Position numbers and translations under genes: made by a program. The notes beneath the pieces are model-generated. The model had not been told where the DNA came from and made no database searches. It saw only the letters and a list, made by a program, of their open reading frames with translations. From Bacteroides faecis MAJ27 (GTDB taxonomy: Bacteria > Bacteroidota > Bacteroidia > Bacteroidales > Bacteroidaceae), in the NCBI RefSeq assembly GCF_900106755.1, contig NZ_FNNN01000006.1:124001-188000 (forward strand): a stretch of DNA of 64,000 bases. Direction: 5' to 3'. Positions 36,675 to 44,422 of the stretch are shown in pieces (the first letter of the stretch is position 1; each line of letters starts with the position of its first letter).

Positions 36675-37505
36675 ATGATAAATAAAACTATGAACGAATT
36701 ATTTAGTATTGCCGGTAAGGTAGCTGTCATTACCGGAGCAGGAGGTGTATTGGGCGGTAACATTGCCCAACACTTTGTACAGCAGGGAGCTAAAGTCGTA
36801 GCTATCGATATCCGACAGGAACAACTTGACAATCGCGTAACCGAATTAAAGCAATATGGTGATGACGTAATCGGTATTATCGGCAACGTACTGGATACTG
36901 CCAATCTGGAAAAAGTAGCCGAAGAGATTGTTGCCAAGTGGGGACGGATTGACATTCTTTTGAATATCGCAGGTGGAAACATGCCGGGAGCGACTCTCGA
37001 ACCGGACCAGCACTTCTATGATATGGATATTTCTTGTTGGGAAAAAGTGACTAGTCTGAATATGAACGGTACAGTCTATCCATCCATGATTTTCGGCAAA
37101 GTGATGGCTAAACAGAAACAAGGATGCATTATCAACGTATCTTCGATGGCGGCTTACAGTGCTATCACTCGTGTGCCTGGCTATTCGGCAGCGAAAACAG
37201 CCGTAGCCAACTTTACACAATGGCTGGCAAGCGAAATGGCCCTGAAGTATGGTGACGGTATTCGTGTGAATGCCATTGCGCCGGGATTCTTCATAGGCGA
37301 TCAGAACCGTCATGTACTCATTAATCCCGATGGTTCGCTGACCGACAGGAGCAAAAAGGTTTTAGCTAAAACACCCATGAACCGCTTTGGCGATATTAAA
37401 GAATTAAATGGTGCCGTACAATTCTTGTGCAGTGAAGCTGCCAGTTTTGTAACCGGAGCAATGTTACCTATCGACGGTGGTTTCAGCGCATTCAGCGGCG
37501 TATAA
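36675..37505 (+). CDS. SDR-type D-fructuronate reductase (mannonate oxidoreductase)
   Basis: A 276-residue classical short-chain dehydrogenase: cofactor motif TGAGGVLGG, NIAGG near residue 97, catalytic Ser (S156 or S157) in NVSSMAAY, and Y170/K174 in GYSAAKTA. The long insert with NPDGSLTDRSKK and the adjacency to uxuA (52 bases) fit the SDR type of D-mannonate oxidoreductase, which interconverts fructuronate and mannonate and replaces classical UxuB in Bacteroides. A second ATG at 36690 is an equally good start. It leads a two-gene uronate operon. Confidence 0.85.
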   Translation: MINKTMNELFSIAGKVAVITGAGGVLGGNIAQHFVQQGAKVVAIDIRQEQLDNRVTELKQYGDDVIGIIGNVLDTANLEKVAEEIVAKWGRIDILLNIAGGNMPGATLEPDQHFYDMDISCWEKVTSLNMNGTVYPSMIFGKVMAKQKQGCIINVSSMAAYSAITRVPGYSAAKTAVANFTQWLASEMALKYGDGIRVNAIAPGFFIGDQNRHVLINPDGSLTDRSKKVLAKTPMNRFGDIKELNGAVQFLCSEAASFVTGAMLPIDGGFSAFSGV

Positions 37506-37554
37506 ATTGATAGTTCTGAATTTATTATTCTAGTTCCTCAAAAGAAAAGAAACT

Positions 37555-38742
37555 ATGATGGAAAAAACATGGAGATGGTTCGGGAAAAAAGACAAGATTA
37601 CCTTGCCAATGCTCCGTCAAATAGGTGTAGAAGGGATTGTCACAGCTTTGCATGACGTACCCAATGGAGAAATATGGACAACAGAGGCTATCAGTGATTT
37701 AAAGTCATATATCGAGTCATATGGACTTCGCTGGTCTGTAGTGGAAAGTTTACCTGTATGCGAAGCGATCAAATACGGGGGAACAGAACGTGAACAGCTG
37801 ATAGAAAACTACAAAGTCAGTCTTGCCAATTTGGGTAAATGCGGAGTAAAAACTGTTTGTTATAACTTTATGCCGGTTATCGACTGGATACGCACAGACT
37901 TGCAGCATCCTTGGGCGGATGGTACCAGTTCGTTGTACTATGACCGTATTCGTTTTGCTTACTTCGATATCAGAATATTGGGACGTGAGGGAGCAGAGAA
38001 AGATTACACCGAAGAGGAGCTTCATAAAGTAAATGAACTCGACAAAGTGATCACTGAAACAGAAAAAGAAGCTCTAATCGATACCATCATTGTTAAGACT
38101 CAGGGCTTTGTCAACGGTAACATCAAGGAAGGGGACAAAAATCCGGTCGCTATCTTCAAACGATTGCTTGCTCTGTACAAAGATATCGACCGGGAAACTT
38201 TGCGTGAGAACATGCACTATTTCCTGACCGCAATCATGCCTGTATGTGAAGAATATGATATCAACATGTGTGTACATCCTGATGATCCCCCATTTCAGGT
38301 ATTAGGATTACCACGTATCGTTACCAATGAAAAAGATATAGAATGGTTTCTGAATGCCGTGGACAATCCACACAACGGTCTGACATTCTGTGCCGGCTCT
38401 CTGAGTGCCGGTGAGCATAATGACACACGTGAATTAGCAAAGAAGTTTGCTAAACGCACTCATTTCGTCCACCTTCGCAGCACTGCCTCCATAGCGGGAG
38501 GAAACTTCATAGAAAGTTCGCATCTTGCAGGAAGAGGACATATCATTGACCTTATCCGAATCTTTGAGAAAGAAAATCCGGGATTACCTATGCGCGTCGA
38601 TCATGGCAGAATGATGCTGGGAGATGAAGACAAGGGGTACAATCCAGGCTATTCTTTCCACGGACGTATGTTGGCTCTGGCGCAAGTGGAAGGGATGATG
38701 GCCGTGGTAGATGATGAAATGCAGCGTCAGATGGAGTTATGA
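37555..38742 (+). CDS. uxuA: Mannonate dehydratase UxuA
   Basis: A 395-residue enzyme converting D-mannonate to 2-keto-3-deoxygluconate. Family features are MEKTWRWFGKKDKITLPMLRQ at the start (in part: WRWFGKKDKITL), NMCVHPDDPP with metal-binding His, FCAGSLSAGEHND, and VDHGRMMLGDE near the end. Length is normal. It is the second gene of the uronate operon; UxaC (isomerase) and KDG kinase/aldolase are not in this window. A strong bidirectional terminator follows. Confidence 0.95.
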   Translation: MMEKTWRWFGKKDKITLPMLRQIGVEGIVTALHDVPNGEIWTTEAISDLKSYIESYGLRWSVVESLPVCEAIKYGGTEREQLIENYKVSLANLGKCGVKTVCYNFMPVIDWIRTDLQHPWADGTSSLYYDRIRFAYFDIRILGREGAEKDYTEEELHKVNELDKVITETEKEALIDTIIVKTQGFVNGNIKEGDKNPVAIFKRLLALYKDIDRETLRENMHYFLTAIMPVCEEYDINMCVHPDDPPFQVLGLPRIVTNEKDIEWFLNAVDNPHNGLTFCAGSLSAGEHNDTRELAKKFAKRTHFVHLRSTASIAGGNFIESSHLAGRGHIIDLIRIFEKENPGLPMRVDHGRMMLGDEDKGYNPGYSFHGRMLALAQVEGMMAVVDDEMQRQMEL

Positions 38743-38771
38743 TTCTTTTTCACCAGACATCCTATACAGAT

Positions 38772-38816
38772 AAAAAAGAAGGGAGAATGTCGTATTTAAC
38801 ATCTCCCTTCTTTTTT
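38772..38816. terminator. 15-bp perfect bidirectional terminator
   Basis: Arms 38772-38786 and 38802-38816 (A6 gaagggaga and complement) with T6 at the end, between uxuA and the convergent small lipoprotein gene. Confidence 0.88.
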
Positions 38817-38852
38817 ATTTATATAGAAACGGTCATATTCTTCTAAAATGAT

Positions 38853-39224
38853 TTATTTCTTTTGTGCTTCCTGGAAATCCGGTATGCGTTTCACATCCGC
38901 ACCTTTCATTACACCTTTTTTAATCGCTTCATTGGTTTCTGAAATTTCTTTCTTAACACGCTTATAATATTCTTTGGTCAGTCCCTTCTCTACTGCTTCA
39001 GACTCTGTAGCTGCCCAGAAATACTGATAATCCATCAGCATCAAATCAGGAGCAACAACTTTAAAGAATATGCTGTCTCCTTCAAATTTTTCACGTAAAT
39101 CACCTAAATAAATAGTATCTGCCGGATTTACTTCTTGTGTACTTGCATTTTTTTGTGAACTACTGCCACCGCAAGAGGCTAACAATAAACCTCCAAATAA
39201 CGAAATAAAAACTAATAATTTCAT
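38853..39224 (-). CDS. Small lipoprotein, unknown
   Basis: A 123-residue lipoprotein (lipobox LLASC followed by GGSSSQ). The mature part is charged, with DTIYLGDLREKFEGD and a C-terminal helical region (EYYKRVKKEISETNEAIKKG). I do not recognise a family. The start at 39224 is chosen because the signal peptide begins there; the ORF extends to 39257. It stands alone between uxuA and a decayed intergenic region. Confidence 0.7.
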   Translation of the reverse strand: MKLLVFISLFGGLLLASCGGSSSQKNASTQEVNPADTIYLGDLREKFEGDSIFFKVVAPDLMLMDYQYFWAATESEAVEKGLTKEYYKRVKKEISETNEAIKKGVMKGADVKRIPDFQEAQKK

Positions 39225-39385
39225 ATATCTATCATTTATAATATAAAACATGCTCAACGGTTCAACTATCAGGATAAGAATATCATCCTGTTACAGAGTG
39301 CACAAAAATAGTAATTTATAATATCATAATGATCATTCTCCTGCTCTTTTTCTATATTTTTCTACAAATTACTAGGGTAATACCC

Positions 39386-39560
39386 TTATTTCTCCTTAAA
39401 AAATGCTTCGCACATACTTATATCAGAGTCTATGATACTAAAAGAATGCGGCAAACCTACCGTTTCCCAATCTTTATCATTGAAAGAGCTATATTCGGCA
39501 CCCGGAGAATCAAGGAGTAACAAAGAGTTTCCTACAAAATTAACTGTTTTTCTTCTACTA
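39386..39560 (-). pseudogene. GH2-type beta-galactosidase N-terminal fragment
   Basis: The minus-strand reading RRKTVNFVGNSLLLLDSPGA, then EYSSFNDKDWETVGLPHSFSI, follows the usual opening of the GH2 sugar-binding domain (…W-x-F-x-x-G-D…F-D-D-x-x-W-x-x-V-x-L-P-H). The next residues (CEAFFKEK, stop, GYYPS) resemble the following E-x-x-F-Y-x-G-Y-G-W-Y block but are broken by a stop. No catalytic domain follows downstream. It is a remnant about 58 residues long. Confidence 0.55.
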
Positions 39561-39659
39561 TTTCCCAAAACATCTATTTTTTCTCTTAGGAGAGTATCGT
39601 ATGGCTCAAACATCACATCCTGTATTGCCTTGGTTCTGATTGACCGGACTTTCTCTCTG

Positions 39660-39914
39660 GAATATAGGCAGATAAGTTCTGCTTGACTGGAGACAAACTT
39701 CCTTTTGATTAATAGCAAAGCTATCTTTATCGGCAATCAATCTATAAACGCAAGCTTTGTTTTTACAAATGCAACCTTTGTTTTTATAAACGCAACTTGC
39801 GTTTATAAAAACAAAGGTTGCATTTTAAGTTTGGAATAAGCGCAAAAAGAGTTTGGTATTAGAGAAGAAGAAGTTTATCTCCAATACAACCGAACTTATC
39901 TGCCTATATTCAAG
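39660..39914. repeat. Diverged inverted duplication of about 50 bp
   Basis: Plus-strand 39865-39914 and the complement of 39660-39715 are similar over about 50 bases; both read KKFISNTTELICLYSRKE / KRKFVSSQAELICLYSREK in opposite directions. The 59-bp palindrome lies between them. Confidence 0.65.
39746..39825. repeat. 21-bp direct repeats merging into a 59-bp perfect palindrome
   Basis: Two direct copies (39746-39766, 39767-39787: aaaYgcaaSctttgttttta) run into an inverted copy. Arms 39767-39795 and 39797-39825 are 29-bp perfect reverse complements separated by one base (39796). Confidence 0.92.
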
Positions 39915-40162
39915 AAAAGAGATATTAATGAAAGATGAAGAGCTGTTTCACCTTTATACCTTTGATATACCCATTCGTAATAAAGCCGTCTTTTCAACAA
40001 TCTTTTTACTATATTCATTTCAAACTTTGTATCTATTATACAATTTGAAATATGCGCAAAACTATGTTTTATTCCGTATTACGAATAATAAAAGAGATTT
40101 GCCTACCCGACCCCTAAACCATTCGATAACAACGCATGTATTCACGAACTTCGGTTTTAACT

Positions 40163-41599
40163 TTACTCAAAGGAGTCACTCGTGAATACAATATTTTCCA
40201 CATGAGGCCCTACGTAAATACGTGCCATGTCAGAAGTCTTGTACCACTGAGGTTTGTCCAGCATATGATCATCAATCAGTTTTCCATTTATTCTCAAGTT
40301 TTCGAAACGTATGTTCTTTACTTTACGTTTCTCATCATATCCTTCAATAATAGAAAGTTCCGCATTCTCTCCGGTATAGGATATATTCTTAAACAAGACG
40401 TCTTCAATACCTCGTCCAGGGGCTGTACAGTATTTCTCATTATAAAAGATACGTAAATTGACAAGTTGCCCCTGACGGAAATTCTCAACACGGATGTTTT
40501 CGAAACGAACATTGCGTATTAGATTATTATCACCGGCATTAATAGCCATACATCCTTGATAATCTATCTGTTTCTCACGATGGTCCAAAATATCAATATT
40601 GATATAATTCAGATCTTCCAGAACTTCGGGTGCTTTTGAATTACCATGGATTCCAATAAAAATAGGATGGGCCACATCTGCCCAAAGGGTGGAATTCTGC
40701 ATGGTTATGTTCCGACAACCTCCTTCAAATCCCAGACGGGTTCCATACACAGTAGTACAATCATCTGAGTTGCGGCAGAAAACACCATCAAATAATACAT
40801 TATTGCTCGCAAAAACATTCATGCCATCTCCCCATCCATAATAACTAATACTTTTGACATTACGGATCGTGACATTTTCCGATCCTCCTGTTGCACACTG
40901 TGTAGCTACAATTCCTTCTACATAGACATTACGGGAATTTGCTATACGAATGCCTCCTTTTATGGAATAATCGATAATTCCTCTTCCCAGCAATTTTACA
41001 TCATGCACATTTTCAATCAGAATACGCCCCATTAAGACAGCTCCTCCCGCCAGATAGACAGTCTTACCGGAAGGAACTTTCAATTCTCCATTTTCTACTG
41101 TATGTATTCCAGGACCATAGTAAAGTATTTCCGGATCATCTTTGTCAGGGATCATTCTTTCCGGATGTCCTGCAAATAAGTGAAGATTATGAAAAATATC
41201 TCCGTTCACTTCCACTGACAGATTTCGCGGACGTTCTAATGTAAAAGTAACGGTATTACCATTGATCTGAAACGGGATATCATACGAAAGAGGACGGACT
41301 TTTGCTGTCTGCACTTCTCCCCAATTATAGGTTACAGCCACTTCTACCTTCCCTGTAAAATCAAAGGTTGCCATCGAAGCACGTTCTACATAATGTTTCG
41401 TATCTCTTACCTCATCTACCTTGATAAGGTAGGTAGACAATGTGTTCCATTCTCCATCCAGCTGACGGACTTTAACTGTAAAATCACTATTTAAGGCAAC
41501 TCCTGCCGGAGCATTCCAAGTTACAAGCGTGTCTTTGGCAAAAACACAAGTCACACTACCCAATAATGCTGCAAATAATAAGAATACATATTTTTTCAT
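40163..41599 (-). CDS. GH28-like right-handed beta-helix glycosidase
   Basis: A 478-residue secreted protein (signal peptide to VFAK). An N-terminal Ig-like sandwich (about 25-150) precedes a parallel beta-helix with repeated N-V/I-x-I-R/E-N turns. The catalytic region shows CRNSDDCTTVYG, comparable to the acidic N-T-D/D-D pairs of GH28, and FIGIHGNS, comparable to the G-H-G motif. Relation to polygalacturonases or dextranase-like GH49 is clear in fold but not in exact family. It is the last gene of the porin-permease operon. Confidence 0.75.
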   Translation of the reverse strand: MKKYVFLLFAALLGSVTCVFAKDTLVTWNAPAGVALNSDFTVKVRQLDGEWNTLSTYLIKVDEVRDTKHYVERASMATFDFTGKVEVAVTYNWGEVQTAKVRPLSYDIPFQINGNTVTFTLERPRNLSVEVNGDIFHNLHLFAGHPERMIPDKDDPEILYYGPGIHTVENGELKVPSGKTVYLAGGAVLMGRILIENVHDVKLLGRGIIDYSIKGGIRIANSRNVYVEGIVATQCATGGSENVTIRNVKSISYYGWGDGMNVFASNNVLFDGVFCRNSDDCTTVYGTRLGFEGGCRNITMQNSTLWADVAHPIFIGIHGNSKAPEVLEDLNYINIDILDHREKQIDYQGCMAINAGDNNLIRNVRFENIRVENFRQGQLVNLRIFYNEKYCTAPGRGIEDVLFKNISYTGENAELSIIEGYDEKRKVKNIRFENLRINGKLIDDHMLDKPQWYKTSDMARIYVGPHVENIVFTSDSFE

Positions 41600-41684
41600 G
41601 ATAGTATCGAATAAAAATCTTTTTATAATACTACGAACAATAAAGAAAATCTACCTATTCTCTATCCGATTTATTCATGAAAAC

Positions 41685-42836
41685 TTAGAAGATGAATTGA
41701 AATCGTCCCTGCAAAACACTAAAGTCGTTTTTATCAATTACCTTCACATTCGCTCCGGGAAGGAAATAGCTATAGTTCAGTTTGATTGCGATATGTTTAT
41801 TCAGATAGTAATTAAGTCCTACGGAGAAATCTTTCTGCCTGCCTCCTTCAATTCCCGCAGAGGAATCATTCAAAGTGAGATAATTAAATCGCGCGCACAG
41901 TTCAAGGCTTTTTCCTTCCGGTCTTCCCGGACACGCCACTTCTTCATCATACAGATAATGATGCCCCAGCAATAACCAGGAACATTGTATATACGCTCCC
42001 TGTGCCACATAATCTCTAAAATTATGTTGTCTATTGACATGAGTACGGATGTATTCACTCTGCAGAAAGAATTTATGATAATAAATGAGCAACTCCGTTC
42101 CTATTTTAAACTGTGATACTGCATTATCTACATTTGCCACGACCAATGTACGATTATCAATGGTACTCACTCCCACAGATTTATAAGTGAATGTATCCTT
42201 ATTTCCATCTTCCGGAAGTACACCATCCGGTGTACGACGGGTGGCAGCCACTCCCAGATGAATTAGTTTTCCTTTTTCATAAACAGGACGATACACCAAA
42301 CGGGTATCAATGGCATATCCCTGCGACACATTTTTCAAGTTACTTAAATCATTATCGGTAAACAATCCGCCACACAGATAGTAATGTTTTGCATTATAAG
42401 AATAAGCCACTCCCATACGCCGACTATTCGTTAATGCCAGAACAACACCCGGTGATTGATTAAAGCGAAGATCAAACGTACTGCAAAGCATATCCAGACT
42501 AAACGGTTCATAGAACTGACCGACCTGAATGGAATGCTTCTTATAAGAATAGGTGGCAAAGGCATCCTTAATCGCAGCTTTATTCCCTGCATATCCCATC
42601 TCCAGTTTCATCTTCCAATTCCGGTAAGTAGCCTTCATACCTATACGAAGATCGTTAAACTCCGTTCCGTTTCCAAAATCCACCGGATTCTTTAAATAGA
42701 TACCGCCGTCCATCAACATGCGTCCGGTTATCTTATACTGTATCTCATCCGTAGCATTTTGAGCTGTGATCGTCGGAACGACCAGCATAGACAACAAAAA
42801 AAGAAAGAATATCAAGCTATATTTCATTCGTTTCAT
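41685..42836 (-). CDS. Porin O/P-like outer-membrane protein
   Basis: A 383-residue outer-membrane beta-barrel (signal peptide to ITAQ), similar to the phosphate-selective porin O/P family: short alternating strands, GMKATYRNWKMKLEMGYAGN, VGQFYEPFSLDMLCSTFDLRF with the family's Q-x-P-F-S-like loop, and a C-terminal Phe (GRFQFIF). A gaggac ribosome-binding site favours the start at 42836. It follows the DUF5690 permease gene by 12 bases, so the two are co-transcribed and could form an outer/inner membrane uptake route for oligosaccharides. Confidence 0.82.
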   Translation of the reverse strand: MKRMKYSLIFFLFLLSMLVVPTITAQNATDEIQYKITGRMLMDGGIYLKNPVDFGNGTEFNDLRIGMKATYRNWKMKLEMGYAGNKAAIKDAFATYSYKKHSIQVGQFYEPFSLDMLCSTFDLRFNQSPGVVLALTNSRRMGVAYSYNAKHYYLCGGLFTDNDLSNLKNVSQGYAIDTRLVYRPVYEKGKLIHLGVAATRRTPDGVLPEDGNKDTFTYKSVGVSTIDNRTLVVANVDNAVSQFKIGTELLIYYHKFFLQSEYIRTHVNRQHNFRDYVAQGAYIQCSWLLLGHHYLYDEEVACPGRPEGKSLELCARFNYLTLNDSSAGIEGGRQKDFSVGLNYYLNKHIAIKLNYSYFLPGANVKVIDKNDFSVLQGRFQFIF

Positions 42837-42848
42837 CAGTCCTCTTTT

Positions 42849-44216
42849 TCAGATTTGTGACAGGGTAGATTCCATTCCTTCACCCACAAACTTTATCCCC
42901 CCGGATAATCCTGCTTCCCGTTCTTTCTTCAGTAGCTTCTCTTTTTTATAGCGCTGTATCAAATAAATCATGGAGCAAGTAAAAGCAACCGTGCAGATCA
43001 GCCCCACATAACCGGACAACAGATTGTAAAACTCCAGCCAGTTAATTTCTGTATGGGCAAACTCTTTAAACATCAGTACCAATACAGTGCCTGTATAACC
43101 GATGAAGTCAATTGTCACAATGAAAAAGCCTACATTGCCTTTTATCTTGAAACAAGCAATAAAACGGTCGAAGAAGATACTCTGAAAACAAAGATAAGCA
43201 ACGTAAAGACACAGACTCTGCACAAACAGCCAAGTGATGGCATCCAATTGCAGAGAATCATAGTTGAACGAAACAAAACTCATCGTAGCTGTCCCCATCA
43301 CTACCAGTCCAAGCAAAACGACCAATACTTTTATATTGCTTCTGACAAAAACCATTGCTCCGAATAAAGCGAGAATGATTAATGTGACCACCGTATCCAC
43401 TTGTGCAAACATCCACGAAGAATGCCCGCTCATATCAATAATCTTCACAAGAAAATCTTCTTTTATGTCTCTAAGCACTACTAACATCAAATTGGCGACA
43501 AACAGTAAGATGAGGAAAGGCATGAAATCAATGAACAGTTCTTTCCGCTGTCTCCCATTCAAGGTGACCCGATGACTTTTTTGCTCGATATCCTGCTCAG
43601 TCGGTTGCGGTAAGCGGGTTAAGCTATAGCCTAGCAATGCCAACAAAGGAAGTGCAAAAGCACCGATCAACGCCGGCATCCAGAACTCACTGACATTCAA
43701 AGTATTCATCACAAAAAGTCCGATCGACTTCGCTGTCCCCGAACTGATCACAATACTGATTCCTAACAGACTCGCCAGAATATCCGTCGTCCTGCGCCCT
43801 TCAATAAAGCTGAAAATTACTCCCCACATACATCCCAATGAAAGTCCATTAAAAAACATTGCAAACATATTATAAGGAGCAGGAAGTAATCCAAATGCAA
43901 CCAGCGACAGTTCTGCCACAGCAATAGAGACAAGAATAAACTTCAAACGATTCTCCCTTTTCAATTCGGATATCAATTTGATACCGATAAACTTAGCTAT
44001 CAGATAGCCCAAAATCTGAATAATGGTAACCAAAACTTTATAGTCAAGACCGAAAGCTTCCAATCCGTCAAAAGTAGCAGCTGTAAATGGTTTGCGGAGC
44101 GCGTATACCAGAGAGTAAGAAAGAAGAGCTGCTCCGCCAGCCCATAAGATAAAGAGTAAATCAGACAGTTTCTTGTTAGCACTTAGTTTCAACTTTGCCT
44201 CAGTAATCGTTTTCAT
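42849..44216 (-). CDS. DUF5690 / MFS-like permease
   Basis: A 455-residue inner-membrane protein with about twelve transmembrane helices and a central charged loop (PTEQDIEQKSHRVTLNGRQR). It matches the DUF5690 family, a relative of the major facilitator superfamily (motif-like YALRKPFTAATF near the start). Substrate unknown; context of lyase, porin and GH28-like enzyme suggests a uronic-acid sugar. Start 44216 is supported by a -7 box 25 bases upstream (44241-44248). Confidence 0.8.
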   Translation of the reverse strand: MKTITEAKLKLSANKKLSDLLFILWAGGAALLSYSLVYALRKPFTAATFDGLEAFGLDYKVLVTIIQILGYLIAKFIGIKLISELKRENRLKFILVSIAVAELSLVAFGLLPAPYNMFAMFFNGLSLGCMWGVIFSFIEGRRTTDILASLLGISIVISSGTAKSIGLFVMNTLNVSEFWMPALIGAFALPLLALLGYSLTRLPQPTEQDIEQKSHRVTLNGRQRKELFIDFMPFLILLFVANLMLVVLRDIKEDFLVKIIDMSGHSSWMFAQVDTVVTLIILALFGAMVFVRSNIKVLVVLLGLVVMGTATMSFVSFNYDSLQLDAITWLFVQSLCLYVAYLCFQSIFFDRFIACFKIKGNVGFFIVTIDFIGYTGTVLVLMFKEFAHTEINWLEFYNLLSGYVGLICTVAFTCSMIYLIQRYKKEKLLKKEREAGLSGGIKFVGEGMESTLSQI

Positions 44217-44240
44217 ACTTTTCGTTTTTGATTTCTGAGG

Positions 44241-44248
44241 CAAAAGTA
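44241..44248 (-). promoter_or_regulatory. -7 box (TACTTTTG) for the permease operon
   Basis: Exact consensus on the minus strand, 25 bases upstream of the start codon. Confidence 0.55.
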
Positions 44249-44269
44249 GCGTGGAACAGCGAGGAGATA

Positions 44270-44290
44270 AATGAATTATAGAGATTCATT
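44270..44290. promoter_or_regulatory. 7-bp inverted repeat near -33
   Basis: aatgaat at 44270-44276 and attcatt at 44284-44290, spacer 7, just upstream of the -7 box of the permease operon. A possible operator. Confidence 0.4.
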
Positions 44291-44357
44291 TTCTTCATTA
44301 TCAAGCAGAATCCGAGGTAATATTAATGTAATGTTTATGTAACTGCTTTTTCTTATA

Positions 44358-44400
44358 AATGGAATAAAAAAGAGATTTAACAGTCCTTTTTTATTCCATT
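44358..44400 (-). terminator. 14-bp hairpin after the lyase gene
   Basis: Arms 44358-44371 and 44387-44400 are perfect complements containing A6/T6 at the inner end. It suggests the lyase gene and the permease operon are separate units. The stem is AT-rich, so efficiency is uncertain. Confidence 0.55.
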
Positions 44401-44422
44401 ATTTCATCTTATGAAATGATCC

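Larger units (their letters stand above)
39258..40162. other. Decayed intergenic region with repeats
   Basis: About 900 bases without an intact gene. It holds a GH2 N-terminal remnant (39386-39560), a diverged inverted duplication (39660-39715 with 39865-39914), 21-bp direct repeats and a 59-bp perfect palindrome (39746-39825). Confidence 0.7.

Noticed and set aside
38853..39257. Start at 39257 for the small lipoprotein
   Set aside because: The upstream 11 codons do not form part of a lipoprotein signal; the Met at 39224 does.
39853..40185. 110-codon plus-strand ORF in the decayed region
   Set aside because: Starts at a poor codon, overlaps the end of the GH28-like gene, and its N-terminal part is just the inverted duplicate of the opposite strand.
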